Source: Nocardioides luteus | GTDB lineage: Bacteria > Actinomycetota > Actinomycetes > Propionibacteriales > Nocardioidaceae | Direction: 5' to 3' | Length of the DNA: 51,204 nucleotides | Assembly (NCBI RefSeq): GCF_014648595.1 | Contig: NZ_BMRK01000026.1 | Location: 1 to 51,204, forward strand | In this document: in pieces, positions 36,227 through 44,842 of the stretch | Layout: each line of letters opens with the position of its first letter | Position numbering within the stretch: the first letter of the stretch is position 1 | The notes under the pieces: generated by a model | Database searches by the model: none | What the model was told of the DNA's origin: nothing | Seen by the model: only the letters and a program-made list of their open reading frames with translations | Translations under genes and position numbers: made by a program

Positions 36227-37845
36227 GCTCGGCCCAGCGCCTTCAGTACGCGCAGCGAGGCGGTCATGAACTTGGCGTACGCCTGGTCGCTCATGCCGAA
36301 CTGCGGGGCGAAGCGCAGCAGCGCCTGCGAGGCGACGGACTGGGTCTCGGTGTAGCGCAGGATGCCCTCGACACCCTGACGGCGGCCCTGACCCGACTCG
36401 CGCATGCCGCCCATCGGGGCGTCGATGGAGGCGAAGGTGGCACCGAAGGCCTCGTTGATGTTGATCGTGCCGCACTTGATCTGGCGGGCGATGCGGCGGG
36501 CGCGGGCGGTGTCGCGGCTGTAGATGGCGCCGTTGAGGCCGTACTCGCCGTCGTTGGCGCGCTCGATCGCCTCCTCCTCGCTGTGGAAGCGGTAGATCGA
36601 GACGACCGGGCCGAAGGTCTCGTTGCCGAAGCAGGTCATCTCCGGGGTGACGCCCTCGAGGATCGTCGGCTCGAAGAAGAACGGGGCCAGGTCGGGGCGG
36701 GCCTTGCCGCCGGTGAGGACGCGGGCGCCCTTGGAGACGGCGTCCTCGACGTGGGCGACGGCGGTGTCCACCTGGGCCTGCGAGATCAGGGTGCCCATGT
36801 CGTTCTCCCACCCGAGGGTGGCACCGAGGGTCATCGCCTGGGTGCGAGCCACGAAGCGCTCCACGAACCGGTCGTAGACCTTGTCGTCGACGAAGAGCCG
36901 CTCGACGCTGACGCAGAGCTGGCCGGAGTTGGAGAAGACCGCGCGGGTCGCACCCTCGGCCGCCTTCTGGATGTCGGCATCACGCAGGACGAGCATCGGG
37001 TTCTTGCCGCCGAGCTCGAGGCTGGCGCCGATCAGTCGCTCGGCGGCCTGCTTGGCGACGAGCTTGCCGGTGTTGGTCGAGCCGGTGAAGCAGACGTAGT
37101 CGGCGCGCTGGATGATGCTGGTGCCGATCTTCGAGCCCGGCCCGGCGACGACGGTCCACAGGTCCTTCGGGAGCCCGGCCTCCTCCAGCAGCTCGGCGCC
37201 GAGGAGCGCGCTCAGCATCGTCTGCGAGTCCGGCTTGATGACCACCGCGTTGCCCGCTGCGATCGCGGCGAGGCCGTCGCACAGCGCCATCGTGAACGGG
37301 TAGTTCCACGGGCTGATGATGCCGACGACGCCCTTCGGGACGTGGTTGAGCTCGACTCGGGTCAGCACCGGGATGACGCCGAGCTTGCGCTCGGTGTCGA
37401 GGATCTTGCTGCTTCTGCGCCCGTAGTAGCGGGCGGTCAGAGCGATGTGGAGCGGCTCGTCGAAGGCGTGCTTGCGGGCCTTGCCCGACTCCAGCACGAT
37501 CAGGTCGAGGATCTCGTCCTGCCGGTCGAGGACCAGGTCGTGGAGCTTGATCAGGATGCGCTCGCGCTCGGCGACGGGCGTCGCCGCCCACTTCTCCTGA
37601 GCGATCCGGGCCCTGGCGAAGGCCGCGGCGACATCGTCGTCGCTCGACTGCGGGATGTGCGCCAGCGGCGCTCCGTTGAGCGGACTGATGACCTCGTTGG
37701 TCTCACCCGTGGTCGCCGCGATGCGGCCGGCCAGGCGGGCGACGTAGTCGGGCTCGAGGGCCAGGGACGCCGAGGCGTCGTGCTCGGGATCGAGCGGGCC
37801 CTCGACGATCGGGCCGCCGGAAGGGGTCGGGTTCGATGCGCTCAT
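36223..37845 (-). CDS. NAD(P)-dependent aldehyde (succinate-semialdehyde-type) dehydrogenase
   Basis: A protein of 540 residues of the ALDH superfamily: ISPWNYPFTM (substrate/cofactor), FTGSTNTGK (nucleotide), ASLELGGKNPM (general-base Glu), FSNSGQLCVSVER (catalytic Cys), and EAFGATFASIDAPMGGMRESG near the C-terminus. It most resembles actinobacterial GabD2-type succinate-semialdehyde dehydrogenases, but the true substrate may be the aldehyde made by the coupled oxidoreductase. An extra ~40-residue head of low conservation precedes the domain. Confidence 0.92.
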   Translation of the reverse strand: MSASNPTPSGGPIVEGPLDPEHDASASLALEPDYVARLAGRIAATTGETNEVISPLNGAPLAHIPQSSDDDVAAAFARARIAQEKWAATPVAERERILIKLHDLVLDRQDEILDLIVLESGKARKHAFDEPLHIALTARYYGRRSSKILDTERKLGVIPVLTRVELNHVPKGVVGIISPWNYPFTMALCDGLAAIAAGNAVVIKPDSQTMLSALLGAELLEEAGLPKDLWTVVAGPGSKIGTSIIQRADYVCFTGSTNTGKLVAKQAAERLIGASLELGGKNPMLVLRDADIQKAAEGATRAVFSNSGQLCVSVERLFVDDKVYDRFVERFVARTQAMTLGATLGWENDMGTLISQAQVDTAVAHVEDAVSKGARVLTGGKARPDLAPFFFEPTILEGVTPEMTCFGNETFGPVVSIYRFHSEEEAIERANDGEYGLNGAIYSRDTARARRIARQIKCGTININEAFGATFASIDAPMGGMRESGQGRRQGVEGILRYTETQSVASQALLRFAPQFGMSDQAYAKFMTASLRVLKALGRA

Positions 37846-37893
37846 GTACCGAGAGTATGTGACGGTCGTCTCGGACGCCAGACACGCGTCCCA

Positions 37894-38517
37894 CTAACTC
37901 ACCATGCGAACGTCGGCGGCCCACCACAGGTAGTCGTGCTGCTCGGCAGGGAGATCGATGACGACCCGGTCCAGGGGCAGCCGGTCGAGGGCGTGGACGG
38001 TGCACTCCTCCGCGGGCGTGGCCCGGTAGAGGTAGGACTTCAACGGCCATTGCGTACGCAGCCACTCGTCGAGCCGCTCGGCGACCGAGGCCGTCAGGCC
38101 GGGCTCACGGTCCTGGCGGAGCCAGTAGCTGACGCGCGCGGTGGCACCCCCTGCGTACCTGAGCAGGGTGCGGGCGTCGGCGCCCATCGCCTCCAGGTAG
38201 GGGAAGAGCGGCTGCACGTAGAGGCAGCCGAGCGAGGAGGTCTTCTCCGGGTCGAGGAAGAGGTAGGTGAACGCCCGTCCGGCCTGGTGGTCGGACCAGT
38301 GCCGGATCACCAGCGGCAGATTGTCCCGCGCGCCGAACCCTTCGACCGGCCACCGGCCGCAGCTGTGGTCGCGGATCACATCCGGACTGGCCAGATAGGC
38401 CTCGGTGTCCAGCTCGAGCAGCTCCGGCCGAAGCGGTGCGAGGACGAACTCGTCGGTGGCCAGCGGCTCGGGGGGATCTGCGACCAGGCGCTGTCCCGCG
38501 CCGGACATGGGGAACAT
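37894..38517 (-). CDS. GNAT-like acetyltransferase, uncertain
   Basis: A protein of 207 residues. The middle (SLGCLYVQPLF, then ARVSYWLRQD, and a helix DEWLRTQWPLKSYLYR) recalls the GNAT fold, but the acetyl-CoA loop (Q/RxxGxG/A) is not clearly visible, so catalytic function is doubtful. ATG 38517 is used; ATG 38508 is an alternative and neither has a good ribosome-binding site. Neighbours do not suggest a role. Confidence 0.55.
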   Translation of the reverse strand: MFPMSGAGQRLVADPPEPLATDEFVLAPLRPELLELDTEAYLASPDVIRDHSCGRWPVEGFGARDNLPLVIRHWSDHQAGRAFTYLFLDPEKTSSLGCLYVQPLFPYLEAMGADARTLLRYAGGATARVSYWLRQDREPGLTASVAERLDEWLRTQWPLKSYLYRATPAEECTVHALDRLPLDRVVIDLPAEQHDYLWWAADVRMVS

Positions 38518-38583
38518 GTCGTCAGGGTGCTACGTCAACCGCTGCAGCCGCCACGCCAATTCGGGGGTGTTCCGCACCGCGGA

Positions 38584-40323
38584 TCAGACCAGGTCCTCCA
38601 CCTCGAGCCGGGCGCGGTCCGCCTCCTCGTCGGTGACCTGCAGCTGCGAGCGGCGCTCGGCCTCGATGCGACGCAGGTAGTGGTCGACCTCCTCCTTGGT
38701 GCGCTGCTCGTCCCAGCCGAGCTCCTCGGCCATGATCTTGGCGACCCCCGGAGCAGCGCGTACGCCGCGGTCGAAGGTCTCCATCGAGATGCGGGTGCGG
38801 CGCTCGAGGACGTCGTCGAGGTGGCGGGCGCCCTCGCTGTTGACCGCGTAGACGACCTCGGCGGCGAGGTAGTCGTCGGCGCCCTCCAGGGGGAGCGCGA
38901 GCGGGCGGCGCTGCTGGATGAGGTCGAGGACGTCGTCGATCAGGCCGCCGTGGCGGCCGAGGAGGTGGTCGATGCGACCGACGTGCAGGCCCGAGCGGCG
39001 GGCGAGGAGGACGCGCTGGTTGGAGCGGGTCTCGAAGCCCTCGGCACCGACCAGCCTCACCTTGTCGGTGATCGAGTCGCGCAGGGTCATGTTGGTGGTG
39101 GTGCCGAGCGAGTGGGCGGCGGCGTCGACGGCGTCCTTGGCCATCACCCGGTAGGTGGTCAGCTTGCCGCCGGCGATCAGCACCAGGCCCGGGAGCGGCG
39201 TGACCACGGTGTGCTCGCGGCTCAGGGTCGCGGTCTGGTCGGACTCGCCGGTGAGGAGCGGGCGGAGCCCGGCGTACACGCCTTCGACGTCCTCGAGGTC
39301 GAGCGGCTCCCGCAGGATCGCGTTGACATGCTCGAGGACGTACTCGATGTCGGTCTTGGAGGCCGCCGGGTGGGCGAGGTCGTAGGTCCAGGGGGTGTCG
39401 GTGGTGCCGATGATCCAGTGGCGGCCCCACGGGATCACGAAGAGGACCGACTTCTCGGTGCGGACGATGAAGCCCGCCTCCGACCGGATCCGGTCGCGCG
39501 GCACGACGAGGTGGATGCCCTTGGACGCCTTCACGTGCAGCGCACCGCGGCCGCCGACCATCTCCTGGATGTCGTCGGTCCAGACGCCGGCGGCGTTGAC
39601 GACGGTCTTGGCGCGGATGACCAGGTCCTGGTCGTGCTCGAGGTCGCGGGCGCGGACCCCGACGACCCGCTCGCCCTCGCGCAGGAACCCGGTCACCTGG
39701 ACGCGAGTGGCGATGTGAGCGCCGTGGGAGGCGGCGGTGCGGGCGATCGTCATGACCAGGCGGGCGTCGTCGACCTGGGCGTCGTAGTACTTGATCGCGC
39801 CGGTGATCGCGTCGGTGTTGAAGTCGGGGGCGATCCGGGAGACGCCTCGGCGGGTGAGGTGGCGGTGGCGCGGCAGCCCGGAGTTGCCCATCCCGGAGAG
39901 CGGGCCGAAGCTCGCCATCCCGTCATACAGCGCGAGGCCGGCGCCGACGTAGGCACGCTCCCAGACCGGGTTGGTCAGCGGGTAGAGGAACGGCACCGGA
40001 CGGACCAGGTGGGGCGCAAGGGTGTTGAGCAGAAGGCCCCGCTCCTGGAGCGCCTCGCGGACCAGCTCGAAGTCGAGCATCTCGAGATAGCGCAGCCCGC
40101 CGTGGACCAGCTTCGAGCTCCGCGAGCTCGTCCCCGAGGCCAGGTCGCGCTGCTCGATCAGGCCCGTGCTCAGGCCTCTGGTGACGGCGTCCAGCGCCAC
40201 GCCGGCGCCGGTCACACCCCCACCCACGACGAGCACGTCGAGCTCGGTCTCACCGCCCGCGCCGACCATCGTGCCGATCGCCTGATCGCGGCTCTGTGGA
40301 CTCAGTGCGCCTGTACGAGTCAT
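38584..40323 (-). CDS. glpD: Aerobic glycerol-3-phosphate dehydrogenase
   Basis: A protein of 579 residues. The FAD-binding motif is VVGGGVTGAGVALDA (~31-45), followed by the GlpD signatures SSRSSKLVHGGLRYLE and GLPRHRHL. FAD/substrate segments VNAAGVWTDDIQ and WGRHWIIGTTDTPW are present, and the C-terminal domain is typical. It oxidises glycerol 3-phosphate to dihydroxyacetone phosphate and passes electrons to menaquinone at the membrane. glpQ (1861-2739) could supply its substrate. No glpK/glpF is adjacent. Confidence 0.95.
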   Translation of the reverse strand: MTRTGALSPQSRDQAIGTMVGAGGETELDVLVVGGGVTGAGVALDAVTRGLSTGLIEQRDLASGTSSRSSKLVHGGLRYLEMLDFELVREALQERGLLLNTLAPHLVRPVPFLYPLTNPVWERAYVGAGLALYDGMASFGPLSGMGNSGLPRHRHLTRRGVSRIAPDFNTDAITGAIKYYDAQVDDARLVMTIARTAASHGAHIATRVQVTGFLREGERVVGVRARDLEHDQDLVIRAKTVVNAAGVWTDDIQEMVGGRGALHVKASKGIHLVVPRDRIRSEAGFIVRTEKSVLFVIPWGRHWIIGTTDTPWTYDLAHPAASKTDIEYVLEHVNAILREPLDLEDVEGVYAGLRPLLTGESDQTATLSREHTVVTPLPGLVLIAGGKLTTYRVMAKDAVDAAAHSLGTTTNMTLRDSITDKVRLVGAEGFETRSNQRVLLARRSGLHVGRIDHLLGRHGGLIDDVLDLIQQRRPLALPLEGADDYLAAEVVYAVNSEGARHLDDVLERRTRISMETFDRGVRAAPGVAKIMAEELGWDEQRTKEEVDHYLRRIEAERRSQLQVTDEEADRARLEVEDLV

Positions 40324-40385
40324 ACGTTCGAAGTTAACTCACCACGCCGAATTGTCACTTCTGGCGCGCGAGTCTTCGATTTTAC

Positions 40386-40409
40386 CCGCCGAGATTGCGA
40401 TCTCGGCGG
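40386..40409 (-). terminator. Hairpin terminator of the muropeptide operon
   Basis: CCGCCGAGAT-TGCG-ATCTCGGCGG is a perfect 10-bp stem with a 4-nt loop, 8 bp past the stop of the NlpC/P60 gene. On the - strand it is followed by GTAAAATCG, so only weakly U-rich. Confidence 0.7.
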
Positions 40410-40417
40410 CCGAGACG

Positions 40418-41026
40418 TCAGAGCCGGGCGGCGCTGACCCGGGCAGCGGCGCGGTCCGCGGGCATCGGCTCCTCGACGACGAGCCCCTTGACGCCGTCGG
40501 CGTGGATCATCGGTCGTGCGCCGTCCGGCTCGGGCGGTGCGGCCGCGATCGCCACATGAGTGACCCGGCCGTCCGGGTTCGCGAAGAAGTAGAGGTCGCC
40601 GGCCCGGACCTCGTCCAGCCCGACCTTCTCGAGCGCGACAGCCTGGTCGCGGGCGTCCCGCGGGACGCGTACGCCGATGGCCTCTGCCGCTCGAAGGACG
40701 AGCCCCGAGCAGTCGATGCCGGCGTCGGTGGTGCCGCCCCAGACGTAGGGGACGCCGAGGAACGTGCGGGCCTTCGCCAGCAGCGCCTCGACCCCGACGG
40801 CGGTGACGATGATCCGCTCGGTGCCCTCGCCGACCGCGTCCGCACGCAGCCACCCGGGATAGCCGCGCTCGTCCTTCGACGTGGCATGCGACGGGACCAG
40901 GACGCGGGCCCACTCCCCCTGCTCCTCCACGACGACGACCTCCTCACCGGGCACGACCTCCGTCTCGTGCTCGGCGTCGTCGGCGGGCTCGGTCACGACG
41001 AAGGTCGGCCGGGTGACGGTGATCAT
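40418..41026 (-). CDS. NlpC/P60 (C40) cysteine peptidase
   Basis: A protein of 202 residues from ATG 41026 (ATGA overlap with the epimerase stop). Residues ~80-200 are the NlpC/P60 domain with Cys106 (GIDCSGLV), His157 (VTHVAIA) and His175 (MIHADG); the first ~70 residues look like an SH3-type domain (GEEVVVVEEQGEWARVLVP, GYPGWLRADAV). There is no signal peptide, so it probably acts on muropeptides in the cytoplasm, cutting gamma-D-Glu-diamino acid bonds to release L-Ala-D-Glu. The upstream epimerase would then use that product. Confidence 0.9.
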   Translation of the reverse strand: MITVTRPTFVVTEPADDAEHETEVVPGEEVVVVEEQGEWARVLVPSHATSKDERGYPGWLRADAVGEGTERIIVTAVGVEALLAKARTFLGVPYVWGGTTDAGIDCSGLVLRAAEAIGVRVPRDARDQAVALEKVGLDEVRAGDLYFFANPDGRVTHVAIAAAPPEPDGARPMIHADGVKGLVVEEPMPADRAAARVSAARL

Positions 41027-42174
41027 TCGAGGACTCCTTCGATGCCGAGGCCGGGGCCGTCGGGGAAATGGATGCGGGGACCGTCGTAGCCGACGCCGCC
41101 TGCGTACGGGCTGCTCTTCGCCCACCAGCCGGCGTCGAGGTCCTGCTCGCCGGGGATGCCTGTCGCCGCGACCAGTGCTGCGGCGGCGCCGATGCCGAGG
41201 TGGGACTCCATCATGCAGCCGACGAGACGTCCGAGGCCGTGGCTCTCGGCGATCGTGAGCAGCTCGATGGCGGGTGTCAGGCCGCCACACTTCGCGAGCT
41301 TCACGTTGACCGCGTCGGCCGCACCCGCGCGGATGACGTCGACGAGGTCTTCGAGGTCGAAGACCGACTCGTCGGCCAGAATCTCGTAGGGCTGGTGACG
41401 ACGGACGTACGCCATCGCCTCCAGGTCCCGCCGAGCGACCGGCTGCTCGACGAACTCGAGCTCGACGTCGCGGTCGGCGAGGGTGGTCAGGGCAGCGACC
41501 GCCTCGTCCGCCCGCCAGCCGGTGTTCGCATCCAGACGGAGTACGCAGCCCGGGGCCGCCTCGCGGACCGCGAGCACCCGCTCGGCATCGCCCGCGGCGT
41601 CCGTTCCGACCTTGATCTTGAGGGTCGTGAAGCCGTCTGCCGCTCGGGCTGCTGCGGCTTCGGCGAGGGCGTCGGGGGCGCCTGCGGAGAGGGTGACGTC
41701 GGTGGTGAGGTCGCCCCAGGGATACCCGGTCGACCGGGTATCCCTGGACTTGACGGGCACTGAAACACCCGTCAAGTCCACAAAGTGCCCGTCAAGGTTC
41801 GCCAGATGTCCACCCATCGAGACGTCGGCGCGCCGGGCGCAGAGGTCGTGGAGGGCGATGTCGGCGGCCATCTTGGCCGACCGGTTGCCGACGACCGCGT
41901 CCTGGATCAGCCGAGCCGAGGACAGGTCGGCGGCGGCACCGACCAGCGCGTCGGCGATCGGCCCCTCCAGTGCAGCGGCGGAGCCGGCCAGCGAGTCGCC
42001 GGTGACTCGCCACACCTGGGGCGCCTCGCCCCAACCGACGCAGCCGTCGGAGTCCTCCACGGTGGCGACCACCGTCTCGGCGAACTCGGTGCGCCGCAGC
42101 GCGGTCACGAACGGAGTGTGCAGCGGCACCCGGACACGCTGGGTGCGAATCGCGACGATCCGCGGAGCGGTCAC
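41023..42174 (-). CDS. Dipeptide epimerase (L-Ala-D/L-Glu type), enolase superfamily
   Basis: A protein of 383 residues from GTG 42174 (GTGA overlap with the preceding stop). Enolase-superfamily residues are in place: KIKVG (catalytic Lys pair), LRLDANTGW and FVEQPV (metal ligands), ILADES and VNVKLAKCGG (second Lys), and a closing CMMESHLGIGAAA. It would convert L-Ala-D-Glu into L-Ala-L-Glu in murein recycling. Residues ~126-153 are extra relative to what the family needs between MGGHL and TDVTLS and are encoded by a palindromic insertion at 41716-41797. The reading frame is intact. Confidence 0.88.
   Translation of the reverse strand: MTAPRIVAIRTQRVRVPLHTPFVTALRRTEFAETVVATVEDSDGCVGWGEAPQVWRVTGDSLAGSAAALEGPIADALVGAAADLSSARLIQDAVVGNRSAKMAADIALHDLCARRADVSMGGHLANLDGHFVDLTGVSVPVKSRDTRSTGYPWGDLTTDVTLSAGAPDALAEAAAARAADGFTTLKIKVGTDAAGDAERVLAVREAAPGCVLRLDANTGWRADEAVAALTTLADRDVELEFVEQPVARRDLEAMAYVRRHQPYEILADESVFDLEDLVDVIRAGAADAVNVKLAKCGGLTPAIELLTIAESHGLGRLVGCMMESHLGIGAAAALVAATGIPGEQDLDAGWWAKSSPYAGGVGYDGPRIHFPDGPGLGIEGVLE
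41716..41797. repeat. Palindromic element inserted in the epimerase gene
   Basis: 41716-41747 is a perfect 32-bp palindrome (arm CCAGGGATACCCGGTC). Next to it GGACTTGACGGG (41746-41757) pairs with CCCGTCAAGTCC (41768-41779), and a third arm GTGCCCGTCAAG (41785-41796) is an alternative partner of CTTGACGGGCAC. The whole is about 82 bp, has no stop in the gene frame, and does not resemble the other dispersed repeat. Confidence 0.85.
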
Positions 42175-42941
42175 AGGGTCGACCACAGGTAGCGCGCGAC
42201 CTCGCTGATCCGGAACTCCGACTCGTCGTCGTCGAGCCCGGTGGTGAGCACGACCATCACCTGCGGATCACCCTGGGCGGGCCGGATGATGGCCATGTCG
42301 TGGCGGACGCCGTCGACCCAGCCGGTCTTGTTGCCGACCACCGCGTCCTCGGGCACGCCGAGCGGGATCGCGTCGCGGTACTTCTGGGCGACCAGGATGC
42401 CTTCGATCTCGGCCGTCGACTCCGGCGACAGCAACCGCCCGGAGGCCAGCTTGGTGAGCAGCTTGCCCATGTCGTTGGCAGTGACCAGGTTCTGCAGCCC
42501 TGCCTCCCGCGCCGGCGCGTCCTCGATCCCGCGGGCGACCGTCGTCATCGGCGTGACCCCCGCGTCCGCGAGCACCTCGGCGACCTCCTCGAGCCCGACC
42601 CGCTCCAGCACCAGGTTGGCGGCCAGGTTGCCGGAGACGGTCAGAGAGCGGCGTACGAGGCCTGCCAGCGGCAGCGAGGAGCCGACCGCCTCCCAGGTCT
42701 CCGGGTCCTGGTCCTCGGACCGGTCCATCTCGAACCGTTCGCCGGTGACGGCCGAGTCGAAGTCGGCATGCACCTCGATCGGCTCGTCCAGCGAGAGCAG
42801 CCCACGATCACGCAGCCGATAGGCGGCGATCGCGACGGGCACCTTCACCAGGCTCGCCGCGTAGTGCTGCTGGTTGACGTTCTGGGCCTGCGTCGGGACG
42901 CCGTCGAGGCCGCTGAGCCAGGTCGAGACCAAAGGTTCCAC
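42171..42941 (-). CDS. Serine beta-lactamase-like hydrolase
   Basis: A protein of 256 residues with class A beta-lactamase/DD-peptidase motifs: S30-L-V-K33, S103-G-N105 (in place of SDN) and K205-T-G207. The omega-loop Glu of true beta-lactamases is not obvious, and there is no signal peptide, so resistance is unlikely. Linked to a dipeptide epimerase and NlpC/P60 peptidase by overlapping stops and starts, it probably acts on muropeptides. It is the first gene of this three-gene operon. Confidence 0.8.
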   Translation of the reverse strand: MEPLVSTWLSGLDGVPTQAQNVNQQHYAASLVKVPVAIAAYRLRDRGLLSLDEPIEVHADFDSAVTGERFEMDRSEDQDPETWEAVGSSLPLAGLVRRSLTVSGNLAANLVLERVGLEEVAEVLADAGVTPMTTVARGIEDAPAREAGLQNLVTANDMGKLLTKLASGRLLSPESTAEIEGILVAQKYRDAIPLGVPEDAVVGNKTGWVDGVRHDMAIIRPAQGDPQVMVVLTTGLDDDESEFRISEVARYLWSTL

Positions 42942-43013
42942 GTCGGCGAGACTAGTAGAGGCACCCTCACAACGTCGTTGACGCCGCCCGACGGCTCTGC
43001 TTCACTCCCTGCC

Positions 43014-43919
43014 GTGAACGCTGCGCAGACCCTCGAGCCCGCTCCCCTCATCGACGAGACGATCCGGTTGCTGACCGATCACTACGTCTTCCCCGAGACG
43101 GCCGCGCAGGTCGCCGAGGTGCTGAAGCGGCGGCTCGACGAGGGGGCGTACGACGGCGCGACCGCCGAGGAGCTCGCCGCGCTCGTCACCGCCGATCTCC
43201 AGTCGGTCAACCAGGACAAGCACCTGCGGCTGAAGCACCACGCCGAGCCGGTCTCGCCGGAGCAGGGCGCGGCCGCTATGGAGGCGATCCGGCGCGACTT
43301 CGAGACGTCGCTGGGCGGCGTGCCGAGGCTGGAGCTGCTCGACGGCCGGGTCGCCGTCCTCGAGATGGCGCCGATGCTGTTCCCCCTCGGCTGGGCCGCC
43401 GAGCCGCTGAGCGCCGCGCTCACCCTCGTCTCCGGCGCCGAGGCGCTGATCATCGACCTGCGCGGCAATCGCGGCGGTGACCCCGACACCGTCGCCTTCG
43501 TCTGCAGCCACCTCCTCGACGAGCGCACCCATCTCAACACCATGCACTGGCGCGACGACGGCCGCGTCGAGCAGTCCTGGACCCTGCCGTACGTCCCGGG
43601 CGCCCGGTTCGGTGGCAGCAAGCCGGTCTACGTGCTCACCAGCGGGCACACCTTCTCCGCGGCCGAGGAACTCTCCTACGACCTGCAGCAGCTCGGCCGG
43701 GGAGTCATCGTCGGCGAGACCACTCGCGGCGGCGCGCACCCGTGCGACGGCTGGACCGTGCACCCCCACCTCGAGGTCACCGTCCCCACCGGACGCTCGG
43801 TCAACCCGGTCTCCGGGACCAACTGGGAGGGCACCGGGGTGCGGCCGGACGTCGCCTGCGCCGCTGACGAGGCGCTCGCGCGGGCGCACGAGCTCGCGCT
43901 CGCCCGCCTCGGCGACTGA
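43014..43919 (+). CDS. S41-family (C-terminal processing-like) peptidase
   Basis: A protein of 301 residues from GTG 43014. It has an N-terminal helical domain (residues ~8-75), then the S41 core: EALIIDLRGNRGGDPDTVAF, VYVLTSGHTFSAAEELSY with the nucleophile Ser in HTFSAAEE, GRGVIVGETTRGGAHP and VTVPTGRSVNP. It lacks a PDZ domain and a signal peptide. The type is like the IRBP/retinol-binding-protein-related S41 proteins often found near resistance or hydrolase genes. Its substrate is unknown. It converges on the SDR gene, 7 bp apart. Confidence 0.85.
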   Translation: MNAAQTLEPAPLIDETIRLLTDHYVFPETAAQVAEVLKRRLDEGAYDGATAEELAALVTADLQSVNQDKHLRLKHHAEPVSPEQGAAAMEAIRRDFETSLGGVPRLELLDGRVAVLEMAPMLFPLGWAAEPLSAALTLVSGAEALIIDLRGNRGGDPDTVAFVCSHLLDERTHLNTMHWRDDGRVEQSWTLPYVPGARFGGSKPVYVLTSGHTFSAAEELSYDLQQLGRGVIVGETTRGGAHPCDGWTVHPHLEVTVPTGRSVNPVSGTNWEGTGVRPDVACAADEALARAHELALARLGD

Positions 43920-43926
43920 ACCCGGC

Positions 43927-44715
43927 TCAGTCCGCGTCGGGAGGAGCGTCGAGCTCCTGCCGGACCCGGTTCACGTCGTCGATCCAGGCGTCGACGTCCG
44001 AGGCTCGGGTGGCGTACTCCTCGGCCACGTCGGGCTCGAGCGAGATCCAGAACTTCGAGCTCTGCCCGGCCTCCCAGACGGCGTCGGCGACCTCCTCGGC
44101 GGTGAGCGCGCCCTCGGCCGAACGGAAGCCCGGCAGTCCGGAGGAGCGCTCGAGCATCGCGGTCTTCACGCTGCGCGCGACGATCGCCTGGGCGACCACG
44201 CCCTGATGCCGGTAGGTGGCGGCGAGCCACTCGGCGAAGGCGATCTCGGCGTGCTCGGTGGCCGCGTAGGAGGGCGAGCCGAGCAGCGTGAGGAGGCCTG
44301 CGGAGGAGGAGGTGACCACGAACCGGCCGGCGCCGCGGGCGACCCATTCCGGCAGCAGCAGCCGAGCGGCGCGTACGTGGGCGAGGACGTTGACCTCGTA
44401 GGAGGTCATCCAGGCGTGGTCGGAGGCCTCCAGGCCGCGGCCGCGCTCGACCCCGGCGTTGCCGTACCAGGCGTCGATCTTGCCGAGCTCCTCCCGGGCA
44501 GCGTCCACGAGCGCCGTGGTGCCGGCGGCCGAGGCGGCGTCGCCGGGGACGGCGAGAGCACCGATCGAGTCGGCCACCGCGCCGAGCTCGGCGGCGTCGA
44601 TGTCCGCCACGACGACCCGACATCCCTCCTCGGCGAACCGCGTGGCCATGGCCTTCCCGATCCCGCGGGCTGCCCCGGTCACCACCACGCCGCTACCGGG
44701 TGCGAGTACGTTCAC
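43927..44715 (-). CDS. Short-chain dehydrogenase/reductase lacking the catalytic Lys
   Basis: A protein of 262 residues. The cofactor motif TGAARGIG (13-20), NAG (86-88) and the catalytic Ser-Ser-Ser/Tyr150 are present, but the Y-x3-K motif reads Y150-A-A-T-E154: Lys is replaced by Glu (codon GAG, one base from AAG). SDR enzymes need this Lys to lower the Tyr pKa and bind the ribose, so the protein may be inactive, altered in mechanism, or the site of a sequence error. It may belong downstream of the ABC transporter operon, but a repeat and a likely promoter lie between. Confidence 0.85.
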   Translation of the reverse strand: MNVLAPGSGVVVTGAARGIGKAMATRFAEEGCRVVVADIDAAELGAVADSIGALAVPGDAASAAGTTALVDAAREELGKIDAWYGNAGVERGRGLEASDHAWMTSYEVNVLAHVRAARLLLPEWVARGAGRFVVTSSSAGLLTLLGSPSYAATEHAEIAFAEWLAATYRHQGVVAQAIVARSVKTAMLERSSGLPGFRSAEGALTAEEVADAVWEAGQSSKFWISLEPDVAEEYATRASDVDAWIDDVNRVRQELDAPPDAD

Positions 44716-44790
44716 GGACCGACCACCTCCAGTGGCGATTGGGGTTGGCTGACCACTGTACCGAGGTCGATCCGTGAACGTGTGACTACC

Positions 44791-44802
44791 TACTGATCAG
44801 TA
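44791..44802. promoter_or_regulatory. Palindromic candidate operator upstream of the SDR gene
   Basis: TACTGATCAGTA is a perfect 12-bp palindrome about 80 bp upstream of the SDR start in a relatively AT-rich patch. Palindromes of this kind are typical of TetR-type operators, but no regulator gene is adjacent. Confidence 0.4.
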
Positions 44803-44811
44803 CGCATCGGG

Positions 44812-44836
44812 GGTCTCGACAGGCTCGACCACCGGG
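44812..44836 (+). repeat. Dispersed repeat copy between SDR and substrate-binding protein genes
   Basis: A full copy (GGTCTCGACAGGCTCGACC then ACCGG) lies 7 bp past the stop of the substrate-binding protein gene. It may shape the 3' end of the transporter transcript. Confidence 0.85.
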
Positions 44837-44842
44837 GCCGGA

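Noticed and set aside
36583-40437. Very long open frame (1284 codons) on the + strand
   Set aside because: It is antisense to the aldehyde dehydrogenase, acetyltransferase-like and glpD genes, all of which have strong family motifs. High GC in third codon positions keeps the opposite frame open.
41716-41797. Insertion-sequence end or attachment site
   Set aside because: There is no transposase or integrase nearby and the frame is kept, so a small palindromic element fits better.
42171-42941. Beta-lactamase resistance gene
   Set aside because: No signal peptide or clear omega-loop Glu is seen, and it is coupled to muropeptide enzymes.
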